Notes under the pieces: generated by a model
The model's database searches: none
Told to the model about the DNA's origin: nothing
What the model saw: only the letters and a program-made list of their open reading frames with translations
Assembly (NCBI GenBank): GCA_025928015.1
Contig: JAICKJ010000003.1
Span: 1-36,560 of the forward strand
Origin: Thermomicrobiales bacterium
GTDB lineage: Bacteria > Chloroflexota > Chloroflexia > Thermomicrobiales > UBA6265
Length of the DNA stretch: 36,560 nucleotides
Direction: 5' to 3'
Position numbers and translations under genes: made by a program
Shown: piece after piece, positions 8,739-17,541 of the stretch
Layout: each line of letters opens with the position of its first letter
Numbering within the stretch: the first letter of the stretch is position 1

Positions 8739-9905
8739 TTACGCAGGTTGCACCGGCTGTTCCCATGTGCCGGACGCAGCGCTGCGCTCGACTGCGTCCA
8801 GCACCGCCTGGCAGCGGAAGCCGTCCTCGAAGGTCGGCGCCGGGTTCACGCCGTTCTTGATTCCGTCCATCAGGTCGGCGATGGCGTGGACGAAAGTATG
8901 CTCCCAGCCGATGATGTGCCCCGCCGGCCACCAGTGGCCAGCGTAGGGGTGAACCGGCTCGGTCACGTTGATCGTCCGGAACCCTTGCAGCCCGATCTCG
9001 TCCTCGACAAAATAGACGTCCAGCTCGTCCAGCCGCTCCAGATTGAAGCGCAGCGAGCCGAGCGAGCCGTTGACCTCGAACGAGTTGTAATTGCGGCGTC
9101 CGGCCGCCAGCCGGGTCGCCTCGAAAACGCCGGTCGCGCCGTTGGCGAAGCGGGCGAGGAAGCTGGTTGCGTCATCGACCGTCACCTCGCCGGTCTCTGC
9201 GCTCCGCGCCGCCTGGAGACCCGATCCGCCGCCACTCTCCGCCTCCACCGGTCGTTCCTTGATGAACGTCGTGAGCGTGCCGACGACCTCGTTCACTTCG
9301 CCGACGAGGAAGCGCGACAGGTCGAGGATGTGCGCCCCGATGTCGCCGAGCGCGCCGGAGCCGGCCAGCTCCTTCTTCAGCCGCCAGACGAGCGGGAAGT
9401 CGGGGTCGACGATCCAGTCCTGGAGGTAGACGGCGCGGAAATGACGGATCTCGCCCAGCCGGCCGTCCGTGATGAGTTGCCTGGCGAGCTGGACCGCCGG
9501 CACGCGCCGGTAGTTGAAGTTGACCATGCCGATCGTGCCGGCATTCTTCCAGGCGGTCAGCATCTCCTGCGCTTCGTCGAGCGTGTTCGCCAGCGGTTTT
9601 TCGCAGAGGACGTTCTTGCCGGCATTGAGTGCCGCGATCACGACGTCGTGATGCGTATAGCCGGGTGTGGAGACGTCGATCAGTCCGATGTCGTCGCGGT
9701 TGACCAGCGCGTGGTAGTCCGTCTCGTACCCTTCCCAGCCCAACTCTTCCGCGGCCGCCTTCACCGCCTCCTCATTGCGGCCACAGATCGCTCTCATGAC
9801 CGGTTTTGGATCGACGTCGAAGAAGTGGCTCACCTGCCGGTACGCGTTGGAATGGGCGCGCCCCATGAACTTGTACCCGACCAGCCCCACACCGATCTCA
9901 CTCAT
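8739..9905 (-). CDS. Gfo/Idh/MocA family oxidoreductase
   Basis: Start MSEIGVGLVGYKFMGRAHSNAY (Rossmann), GKNVLCEKPLANTLDEAQEM (conserved EKP); RBS AGAGAGGAA. Confidence 0.93.
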   Translation of the reverse strand: MSEIGVGLVGYKFMGRAHSNAYRQVSHFFDVDPKPVMRAICGRNEEAVKAAAEELGWEGYETDYHALVNRDDIGLIDVSTPGYTHHDVVIAALNAGKNVLCEKPLANTLDEAQEMLTAWKNAGTIGMVNFNYRRVPAVQLARQLITDGRLGEIRHFRAVYLQDWIVDPDFPLVWRLKKELAGSGALGDIGAHILDLSRFLVGEVNEVVGTLTTFIKERPVEAESGGGSGLQAARSAETGEVTVDDATSFLARFANGATGVFEATRLAAGRRNYNSFEVNGSLGSLRFNLERLDELDVYFVEDEIGLQGFRTINVTEPVHPYAGHWWPAGHIIGWEHTFVHAIADLMDGIKNGVNPAPTFEDGFRCQAVLDAVERSAASGTWEQPVQPA

Positions 9906-9952
9906 TGCATTGATTCCTCTCTTGGTAATTCTCCCCGCCGCTTGCACTCGTC

Positions 9953-10089
9953 GTCATTCTGAGTGGGCGGAGCCCCGAAGAGTCCCCGCGCGAAGCGCTT
10001 TCCTATGATCAGGAGCGTCCTGGTTGGCCACGTTGTCCGCAGCCGCGGACCGGCTTCGCCGGGGGATTCTTCGCTCCGCTCAGAATGAC
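9953..10089. repeat. Dispersed imperfect inverted-repeat element, copy B (inverted orientation)
   Basis: Ends GTCATTCTGA / TCAGAATGAC; its reverse complement reads GAAGAATCCCCCGGCGAAGCCGGTCCGC..., as in copy D. Confidence 0.8.
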
Positions 10090-10153
10090 GATGAGGCGGG
10101 TTGGCGAGTGCTGGCGTGTCTGATTGCGCACGTCGAATCGCCGTATATTTCTG

Positions 10154-11116
10154 TCACACCCACCAGGGGGCGCCGGGTTGCTCGCTGATGACGACGTCCT
10201 TCAGGAACTTGACCGCGCTCGTGAACCCTTCGTTCGTGCTCATCAGCGAGTCCTCGTGCTCGATTGAGAGGACGCCGTCGTAGCCGGCCATCCGCAGCTC
10301 CGAGACGAGATGCCGCCAGAACTCCTGGCCGTGCCCGTAGCCGACGGTCCGGAAGATCCACGAGCGGTGGATCTCGTCGGTGTAGGGCTTGGTGTCCAGC
10401 ACGCCGTTGACGCGGATGTTGGGCTGATCGAGCCAGGTGTCCTTCATGTGGACGTGGAAGATCGCGTCCTTCAGGTCACGGATGCAGACCAGCGGATCCA
10501 TCCCCTGCCAGAAGAGGTGAGACGGGTCGAAGTTGACGCCGATCGTCTCGCCGCCGATCTCCCGCAGCCGGCGAAACGACTCCGTGTGATAGGCGAGGAA
10601 ACCGGGATGCAGCTCGATCGCGACCCGCACCCCGTGGTTCTTCGCGAACTGCGCCGCGTCGGACCAGTACGGCGTCGCGACCTCCTTCCACTGCCAGTCG
10701 AGCAGGTCGAGGTAGTCCGGCGGCCAGGGGCAGGTGACCCAGTTCGGGTACTTGGCGTCCGGCGAATCACCGGGGCAGCCGGAGAAGGTGATCACGTTCT
10801 CGACACCGATGGCCTGCGCCAGCTCGACCGTCTGCCGGAACGTCTTGTCGTCGGCCCGGGCGTGCTGCTTGTCCGGATGGAGCGGGTTGCCGTGGCAGGA
10901 GAGGGCACTGATCTCCAGCCCCCGGCTCTGCACGGCATCGATGAACGCCTGCTGCGCGTTTTTGTCTTTCACCAGCGGATCCAGATCGCAGTGGGCATTG
11001 CCCGGATACCCGCCGGTACCGATCTCGACCGCCTCGCAGCCGGCCTCCTTGATGTAGTCGAGCGCCTCGTCGAACGGTCGCTGCGCGAACAGGACGGAAA
11101 ATACGCCGATCTTCAT
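10154..11116 (-). CDS. Sugar phosphate isomerase/epimerase (xylose isomerase-like TIM barrel)
   Basis: 320 aa; MKIGVFSVLFAQRPFDEALDYIKEAGCEAVEIG, IGVNFDPSHLFWQGMDP, FHVHMKD; RBS GGGAGGGC. Confidence 0.93.
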   Translation of the reverse strand: MKIGVFSVLFAQRPFDEALDYIKEAGCEAVEIGTGGYPGNAHCDLDPLVKDKNAQQAFIDAVQSRGLEISALSCHGNPLHPDKQHARADDKTFRQTVELAQAIGVENVITFSGCPGDSPDAKYPNWVTCPWPPDYLDLLDWQWKEVATPYWSDAAQFAKNHGVRVAIELHPGFLAYHTESFRRLREIGGETIGVNFDPSHLFWQGMDPLVCIRDLKDAIFHVHMKDTWLDQPNIRVNGVLDTKPYTDEIHRSWIFRTVGYGHGQEFWRHLVSELRMAGYDGVLSIEHEDSLMSTNEGFTSAVKFLKDVVISEQPGAPWWV

Positions 11117-11376
11117 CGTCTGCCCTCCCGGTGCTGATTGGTGCTACGATCTCGGTATCCCCGCTGACCGCAGGTATGACGCCTTCGGGCGGCATCCTAC
11201 CCGGGAGTTGTCGCTGGGGCAAACGCGACCGACCCGGCCCGGCTGGTAAAGTTGACCGTACACGTCGTGCGCCGGGGCCGTTGCCGTCTCGCGTCCGATC
11301 GATCACGCCGAGCCGCTTTCGTCGACCAGGGATCACCATCACCGTGCGCGCCGAGCAGGAGCAGACAACCGGGCGA

Positions 11377-12885
11377 ATGGCGTCCGTTCCGGGCGCCAGG
11401 TTGATCGTCGCCAACCGCTACGAGGTGGATCTCGACCACCCGCTCGGTTCCGGCGGCATGGCCGTCGTCTATTCCGGCCGCGATCTCCGCTCCCGCCGGC
11501 AGGTCGCCGTCAAGACTCTGCGGCCCGAATACCAGCGCCTGCCAGGGTTGCGCCAGCGCTTCCGGCACGAAGCGCGGATGATGGCGATCTGCACCCACCC
11601 CAATCTGGCGACGATCTACGACCTGCACGAGGACGAGCGCGGCTCCTGGGCGATCATGGAGTTCGTGCCGGGCGAAAACCTGAAGCAGCTCATCGAGCGC
11701 GAAGGGCCGCTTCATCCTGAAGAGGTCGCCTCGATCCTCGATCAGGTCAGCGCGGGTCTGAAGGAGATCCACGCCAAGCGTCTCGTCCACCTCGATATCA
11801 AGCCGCAGAACATCCTGCGCGAGCCCGACGGACGGGTGAAGCTGATCGATTTCGGCCTCGCCCAACCGGCGGGCGAGACACAGCAGATGGACGACGGGCG
11901 CGCCTTCGGGACCGTCGCCTACCTCGCCCCGGAACAGGCCAGCGGCGAGAAGGTCACCGCCGCCAGCGACGTCTATGCGCTTGGCTGCGTGGCCTACGAG
12001 CTGCTGACCGGCGCGCCGCCATTTCAGGCCCCGGACGGACCGGAGCAAAAGAACCAGCTCATCCGCGCCCACCTGAACCAGACGCCCGTGCCGCCGACGC
12101 AGGTGCGTCCCGAGTTGCATATCCCGGCCTGGGTCGATGATGTGCTCGATTGGGCGCTGGCCAAACGGCCGGAAGATCGTTTTCACGATGTCCAGACCTT
12201 CGCGCGGATGTTCCGCTCCGGCACGGAGGGCGAGGCGACGCCGGCACCCGATGCGACTCAGCCGCTGACCTCGGCCAACGGTCACGGTCCCCGCCGCTGG
12301 TTTCCCTCGCGCCGCCAGGCGCCGGTGCCAACACTGGTCAAGGCCGCTCCGGCCGCCGCGATCCCGACGATGGAGCCGTCGACGCCATCCAAGGGGCGCC
12401 GGCTCTACCAGCTCGGCGGCCGCGCCGCCCGGCGCGGCCGCCGCTTCCGGCGGTTGCTCTGGCGGCTGACCTTGGTCCTCGCGATCGGGAACCTGATCCT
12501 CGGCATGGCGCTCCTGGTCCGAGGCGGACCCGCCTTGCTCGTGAGTCGCGCACTCTCGGTCGCCCCCGGCACGACCACGACCGTCGCGGTCGATAACCTG
12601 AATCTGCGGATCGCGCCCGGCTCAGCGGCGGAGATCATCACCGTGTTGCGGAGCGGTGATGAGGTGCGGGTCACCGGCCTGTCGCAAGAAGCCGATGGCA
12701 ATCGCTGGTGGCCGGTCGAGACGCGGCAGAACGACGTCGTCCTGAGCGGATTCGTCTGGGATGGCGGGCTGGCACCGAATCAATGGACGGGACGCATGTC
12801 CTGGGCGCAACGCGCCGTTGACCGCGTGCAGGACGCACGCCATCGCATCGGCGACGGAATCGCCTGGATGAGAAACCTCTTCTGA
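11377..12885 (+). CDS. PknB-type Ser/Thr protein kinase with TM and C-terminal SH3b-like domain
   Basis: GSGGMAVVYSG, VAVKTL, HLDIKPQNIL, IDFGLAQ, GTVAYLAPEQ; one TM; ectodomain VDNLNLRIAPGSAAEIITVLRSGDEVRV. Start uncertain (GTG at 11344 is an alternative). Confidence 0.92.
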   Translation: MASVPGARLIVANRYEVDLDHPLGSGGMAVVYSGRDLRSRRQVAVKTLRPEYQRLPGLRQRFRHEARMMAICTHPNLATIYDLHEDERGSWAIMEFVPGENLKQLIEREGPLHPEEVASILDQVSAGLKEIHAKRLVHLDIKPQNILREPDGRVKLIDFGLAQPAGETQQMDDGRAFGTVAYLAPEQASGEKVTAASDVYALGCVAYELLTGAPPFQAPDGPEQKNQLIRAHLNQTPVPPTQVRPELHIPAWVDDVLDWALAKRPEDRFHDVQTFARMFRSGTEGEATPAPDATQPLTSANGHGPRRWFPSRRQAPVPTLVKAAPAAAIPTMEPSTPSKGRRLYQLGGRAARRGRRFRRLLWRLTLVLAIGNLILGMALLVRGGPALLVSRALSVAPGTTTTVAVDNLNLRIAPGSAAEIITVLRSGDEVRVTGLSQEADGNRWWPVETRQNDVVLSGFVWDGGLAPNQWTGRMSWAQRAVDRVQDARHRIGDGIAWMRNLF

Positions 12886-12889
12886 TGGG

Positions 12890-13765
12890 TCATCGCAAGG
12901 TATCGCGGCCGTGCGGGAGGCGCGGGTTGCTCGAATCGGGCCGCAGCGCCCGCGCGACCTGCTGGTAGCGCAGCGCGATCTGCTGTTCGCGTACTTCGAT
13001 GTGCTCGATCGCGATGCCCGGCCGCAGCCGGAGCAGGAAGGGCGGCTGCAGGGGCAGCAGGCTGATCGTGCCGGCGAACCCCTGGTCGGCCAGCATCGTG
13101 ATCGCCCGGTTGACCAGCCGGCTGGAGCCGATCACGCCGTGGTCGTCGAGCGAGGCGGGCAGGCGCACCTGGTGGAGGCGTGGCATCAACCGCACGATGG
13201 TCGCCTCGATCTCCCAGGCGCGGTTCGCGTCGTGGCTCATGTCGAGCGCCAGGTCGACATCCCACTCCTCCGCGAACCGCTTGTAGGCGGCGAGGGTCGA
13301 GAGCTGATCGCGGTTGCTCGGGATGTCGCTCCCGTCGATGCCGATCACGAGGCGGAGACAGGCGCTCTCCGGCTCCTCCAGCAGCGGTCGCAGTACGGCC
13401 CGGGTGCGCAGCTCCGGCGACTTTCCGGTCTCGCGCCGGGGGACGATGACGGAGCGCAGTCCGAGCTCGTCCCGGGCGTAGCGGAGCAGATCGACCATGC
13501 GCTCGGCCAGTGCGGCGTTCGGCAGCGATGCCGGGAGCCAGACGCTCTTCACCCGCAACGTTTGCTCGGTCGCGATGCCGCTGAAGGCGTGTGGATCGGG
13601 GAGCCGACCCCGGCCGGTGAGGTCGAGATCGAGCGCGTACATGCCGGCGATGCGGGCCAGATTTGCCACTCCGCGCACGCCCCCCAGCGGCCCCGGCCGG
13701 CCCGCGAGCGCGAGGAGCGGGCGGTTGGCGGCGGAAGGCTGGTGGTAGGCGGGTCGGTCGGCCAT
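12890..13765 (-). CDS. Hypothetical protein, possibly TIM-barrel-like
   Basis: ATG at 13765 (MADRPAYHQPSAANRP); alternating beta/alpha pattern with VDLALDMSHDANRAWEIE and VRLPASLDD; no firm family recognised. Confidence 0.65.
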   Translation of the reverse strand: MADRPAYHQPSAANRPLLALAGRPGPLGGVRGVANLARIAGMYALDLDLTGRGRLPDPHAFSGIATEQTLRVKSVWLPASLPNAALAERMVDLLRYARDELGLRSVIVPRRETGKSPELRTRAVLRPLLEEPESACLRLVIGIDGSDIPSNRDQLSTLAAYKRFAEEWDVDLALDMSHDANRAWEIEATIVRLMPRLHQVRLPASLDDHGVIGSSRLVNRAITMLADQGFAGTISLLPLQPPFLLRLRPGIAIEHIEVREQQIALRYQQVARALRPDSSNPRLPHGRDTLR

Positions 13766-13870
13766 GGATGACGTTCTTTCTGCCTCCGGGCGTGGAACGG
13801 CGGCGCTCATGTCTCCCGGCGCCCGGAGACCGGGTGGCACGCTTCGCAGTCTAGCACCGAACGGAATGAT

Positions 13871-14776
13871 TCACCGTGCCTCGGTCGCCGGGCTGGCCGC
13901 CGCGTGACGGAGCGCCTGCTCGACGACCAGGCCGACGGCCATCGTCAAGCGCAGCTCCTGCGTGGGCTCCGGCCGCTTTCCTTCTCGCAAGGTGACGGCC
14001 AGCGCGAGGTCGCCATCGAAGGCGGTGTGCGCCGGCCAGACCGTGCGAGCCAAGGCGTCGTGGGCGGCGACGCAGCAACGGATCAGGGCGTCGTGGTTGC
14101 ATTCGGCATCGACAACAACGGCGATGAGGGTCGTCTGCGTGCCGTTTTGGAGTGGATTGACCTGCGCCTGCGTGAAGCGCGCGATGCGCTGCTCTATCGG
14201 CCCATCGTCAAGGTGGCCGAGTGCGTTGAGGACGGCGATCGCGGTCACCGAGCCATCCCGGAGCGCGATCTGGCCAACGCCGATCCCCGCTGGCGAGCTT
14301 TGCCCAGCGAGCTTGTCGACGGTCGCCCCGGTCCCGGCGCCGATAGCGCCCCATTCGACCACGTCGAGCGCGACAGCATCCTGGCAGGCGGCATAGCCGG
14401 CGGCGGCATCCGGCGCGATCGGCTGACCGACGGCGAGGTCGTAGATCACCGCTGCCGGCACGATCGGCACCGGCAGCGCCGCGGTCGGCACGCCGCGGCC
14501 GCGCTCACGCAGCCACCGCATGACGCCGTCCGCCGCCGCCAGCCCGAAGGCGCTGCCGCCGGCCAGGAGGAAGGCGTCGATGCGCTGCACGAGCCGGCCG
14601 GGCTCCAGTAACGCCAGCTCGCGGGTGCCCGGCGCCGCGCCGCGCACCTCGGCCGCCGCCAGGGCTGGTTGATCGAAGAGCAAAACAGTGCAGCCGGTCC
14701 GCGCCTCTCGGTCCGTCCAATGGCCGACGCGCAGTCCGTCCAGCGGTTTCAACCCGGCAAGCGGTTCGCTCACCAA
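13871..14776 (-). CDS. P1 family (S58, DmpA-like) peptidase
   Basis: GLRVGHWTDREARTGCTVLLF, LAGGSAFGLAAADGVMRWL, GAIGAGTGATV. Confidence 0.88.
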   Translation of the reverse strand: MVSEPLAGLKPLDGLRVGHWTDREARTGCTVLLFDQPALAAAEVRGAAPGTRELALLEPGRLVQRIDAFLLAGGSAFGLAAADGVMRWLRERGRGVPTAALPVPIVPAAVIYDLAVGQPIAPDAAAGYAACQDAVALDVVEWGAIGAGTGATVDKLAGQSSPAGIGVGQIALRDGSVTAIAVLNALGHLDDGPIEQRIARFTQAQVNPLQNGTQTTLIAVVVDAECNHDALIRCCVAAHDALARTVWPAHTAFDGDLALAVTLREGKRPEPTQELRLTMAVGLVVEQALRHAAASPATEAR

Positions 14777-15549
14777 TCGACCGTCAATCCAGGCAGCGCG
14801 ATCTTGATCGCGCCCGTGAACGCCGTCATCGCTTCGCGCTCGTAGGTCGCCAACCCATGTTCCTCCCCGAGGTGGGCCAGCACGAGCGTGCGGACGTTCG
14901 CGCTGGCGGCCAGCGCGCCGGCCTCTTCCGCGGACGTGTGCCCCCGACGGTCGAACGGCTCCTTGTCAGGGCCGAACCGGCCGGCATCGACGATCAGCAC
15001 GTCGACGTTCCGCGCGAACTCGTCGAGTTTCGCCGCCGGTCCGGTGTCGCCGGTGTAGACGAGCGCCGTGTCGCGGGTCTCCTCATCGACGCGGATCGCC
15101 CAGCACGGCACGTAATGGACGGTCGGCGTGAATGTGACGGTCGCGGTGCCGAAGCGCAGGGTCTGCGCCGGGTCGTACTCCCGCGCGTCGAAGACGCGGC
15201 TGAACCACTGTTCGGCTGGGCCGTCATCGGCGAAGACGCACGCCGCCTTCAGGAGGAACTCCTCGCCCCCCGGCGGCAGCCAGAGCGGTACCCTGCGGTC
15301 CGGTTTCTGGGGGTTGTAGGCGAGCGTGAAGCGGAGCGCGAAGAGGTCGAGGATGTGATCGAGGTGGAGGTGGCTGATGATGATCGCATCGATCGTCCGG
15401 AAGTCGGTGTGCTTGCGTAGCTCCTGCAAGGTATCCGGACCGAGATCGAGGACCAGCATCGTTCCGTTGCAGTCGAGCAGGTAGGACGAGCAGCCGACGC
15501 CCGTGCCGACGCCGGCGGCGCTGCCGCCGAGAACCGTGAGGCGATTCAC
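14770..15549 (-). CDS. MBL-fold metallo-hydrolase
   Basis: HLHLDHILDL metal-binding motif, YTGDTGPAAKL, LAHLGEEH. Confidence 0.92.
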   Translation of the reverse strand: MNRLTVLGGSAAGVGTGVGCSSYLLDCNGTMLVLDLGPDTLQELRKHTDFRTIDAIIISHLHLDHILDLFALRFTLAYNPQKPDRRVPLWLPPGGEEFLLKAACVFADDGPAEQWFSRVFDAREYDPAQTLRFGTATVTFTPTVHYVPCWAIRVDEETRDTALVYTGDTGPAAKLDEFARNVDVLIVDAGRFGPDKEPFDRRGHTSAEEAGALAASANVRTLVLAHLGEEHGLATYEREAMTAFTGAIKIALPGLTVDW

Positions 15550-16280
15550 TCATCCCCCTCCTGGCGAGCGCCTTTCCGCGCCATCTCGCGCGTGGTCAGG
15601 TAGGGATCCTCGTGGATCCCTTCGGATTCGAGATGCAGAACGTCGTTCCAGCGCACGATCTGCGTCGCGGATGCGGTAACGTGAATCTCGGAGATGCTGC
15701 AATTGCTGGGCGAGAAGCGAAAGAAGTCCTCCCGGCTCGTCTTGCCGGTCAGATGCAGCATGAACGTGCTGATCACGCCGCCGTGGGTCACGATCGCCAC
15801 GCGGTTGTGGTAGTATTTCGACAGCAGCCGGTCCAGCCCACGATCCACCCGTCGCTTGAAGTCGACATTCGACTCGCCCCCCGGCCAGGCGACGATCTCC
15901 GCCTTCGGGTTCTGGAGCTGCCGGGCCAGCTCCGGGTACTCGGTCACCAGGCTCTGGAACTCCTTGCCCTCGAGGTCGCCGAAGTCCCACTCCGCGAAGT
16001 CCCGATCGACCTCCAGCGACACGCCGGGGTGATACCGGAGGATCGCCTCGGCGGTGTCCTTCGCGCGGGAGAGCTGGCTGCTGATCGCCGCGTCGAAGGC
16101 GACGTCGCGGAGGCATTCGGCCAGTACCTCCGCCTGTCGCCGGCCGATGTCGTTCAGCGCGACATCCCAACTTCCCGCGTATTGCGACAGCGAGTTCGCT
16201 ATCGTCTGGCCGTGGCGGATGAGGTAGAGCGTCGTGTCGCCGCCGGCGGGGTGGACGAATGCGTCCGTTTCATGATCCAT
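15546..16280 (-). CDS. Histidine phosphatase family protein
   Basis: LYLIRHGQTIAN (RHG motif), SSQLSRAKDTAEAI, VTHGGVIST. Confidence 0.94.
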   Translation of the reverse strand: MDHETDAFVHPAGGDTTLYLIRHGQTIANSLSQYAGSWDVALNDIGRRQAEVLAECLRDVAFDAAISSQLSRAKDTAEAILRYHPGVSLEVDRDFAEWDFGDLEGKEFQSLVTEYPELARQLQNPKAEIVAWPGGESNVDFKRRVDRGLDRLLSKYYHNRVAIVTHGGVISTFMLHLTGKTSREDFFRFSPSNCSISEIHVTASATQIVRWNDVLHLESEGIHEDPYLTTREMARKGARQEGDE

Positions 16281-16968
16281 CGTTAGTTGCTTTCACTCGC
16301 TGCTGGCCGAATGGGCAGACCCGCAGCAGCGGGCAGACCGGGCATTCGGGATTTCGCGCGTGGCACAGCGCGCGGCCGTGGGCAATCATTTCCACGTGGA
16401 CAGCGTAGAGTCTGTCCGGATCGTTGCCAAGCATGGCCAGCAGCGCATCGTGCGCCTTTTCCGGTGTCACGGACTTCGGGATCGCCCCCAATCGCCAGGC
16501 GACGCGGTAGACGTGCGTATCAACCGGCATGGCCGGCATGTGGAGGCTGAAGAGGAGCACGATCGCCGCCGTCTTCGGCCCGACGCCATCGAGCTTCGTC
16601 AGCGCGGCGGTCGCGTCCGCGACCCTTAGATCGGCGAGCGGCGTCAGGTCGTAGTCGTCGCCCCATTCTTCGCGAATCGACTCCAGCGCTCGCTGGATGC
16701 GCGGTCCCTTCTGGTTCGCCAGACCGCCAGAGCGGATTGCATCGATGACCTCGTCCGGCGGTGCTACCCGGATCGCCTCCCAGGTCGGGAAGCGGGCGCG
16801 GAGCGAGGCGAACGCCCGGTCCGTGTTCACATCCGACGTGTTCTGCGACAGGATCGTGCTGACCAGCACCTCGACCGGCTCCCCATGCCGGTGCCACGGC
16901 CGCGGCCCATACGTCTCGTCCAAAATGCGCAACACCGTCTCCAGATTGCGCGGCTGCTCGACAATCAT
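16270..16968 (-). CDS. nth: Endonuclease III family DNA glycosylase/AP lyase
   Basis: HhH LDGVGPKTAAIVL with catalytic-type Lys, VDTHVYRVAWRLG Asp, C-terminal 4Fe-4S cluster Cys pattern CHARNPECPVCPLLRVC. Confidence 0.93.
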   Translation of the reverse strand: MIVEQPRNLETVLRILDETYGPRPWHRHGEPVEVLVSTILSQNTSDVNTDRAFASLRARFPTWEAIRVAPPDEVIDAIRSGGLANQKGPRIQRALESIREEWGDDYDLTPLADLRVADATAALTKLDGVGPKTAAIVLLFSLHMPAMPVDTHVYRVAWRLGAIPKSVTPEKAHDALLAMLGNDPDRLYAVHVEMIAHGRALCHARNPECPVCPLLRVCPFGQQRVKATNDGS

Positions 16969-17071
16969 CCCGTTCCCGTGCCTCAAACTCGCTCCCAACG
17001 CCCGGTGCGGGGCACGCCAGGCGCCTCAACGTGCTCCTATACTACTGGTCGCTGCAGGAGGTCGAGCGCAC

Positions 17072-17329
17072 ATGGCAACGAACGAGCACGCTGATCATCC
17101 AACCAGTCTCGCCGTTCACATTGACTCACCGCTGATTGGCATCATCTTTTTTGAGGAAGACGGGGAAGAAGTCACTCGATACTTCGCGGACGAGGCCGAC
17201 GCGCGTGCCGCGGTCGCGGAGCACGGTAGGGTAGATGTGCTGGCGCTGGCGGGGGTGTGGAGCGACCTCGATTGGGACCAGTGCATTGACGATCTCGACC
17301 AGATTCGGCACGGACCTACCGCGACATAA
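17072..17329 (+). CDS. Small acidic hypothetical protein (85 aa)
   Basis: ATG at 17072 with GCAGGAGGTC RBS 5' of it; MATNEHADHPTSLAVHIDSPLIGIIFFEEDGEEVTRYFADEADARAAVAEHG. Confidence 0.6.
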   Translation: MATNEHADHPTSLAVHIDSPLIGIIFFEEDGEEVTRYFADEADARAAVAEHGRVDVLALAGVWSDLDWDQCIDDLDQIRHGPTAT

Positions 17330-17370
17330 TCGCGCCAAACGCCTTCCTCGGCGCGGGCCTGTCTCTCGGG

Positions 17371-17400
17371 TTGCGCGGGAAGATAGCGGCTGGCTATACT
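17371..17400 (+). promoter_or_regulatory. Candidate sigma70-type promoter for the pyr operon leader
   Basis: TTGCGC (17371-17376), 18-nt spacer, TATACT (17395-17400). Confidence 0.5.
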
Positions 17401-17480
17401 TCGACGGTTACTACGAACCGCTGTAGGGTTCTGCATTCTCGTGCATCACATCTCACCGTTTGGTCTGCAATTGGGACGCC

Positions 17481-17519
17481 CCGCCCTCGGGTCATTCATT
17501 GACTCAGGGGCGGTTTTTT
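17481..17519 (+). terminator. Intrinsic terminator in pyrC leader (candidate attenuator)
   Basis: CCGCCC...GGGCGG outer stem, inner GGGTCA/TGACTC stem (with wobble), loop TTCAT, followed by T6; ends about 22 nt before the pyrC ATG. Confidence 0.7.
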
Positions 17520-17541
17520 GTATGGGGGCGGGGGAGGCACG

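Noticed and set aside
17235-17426. Possible leader peptide ending SGWLYFDGYYEPL* before pyrC
   Set aside because: Its ATG lies upstream of the candidate promoter and inside the 17072-17329 gene in another frame, so it is unlikely to be a regulatory leader peptide.
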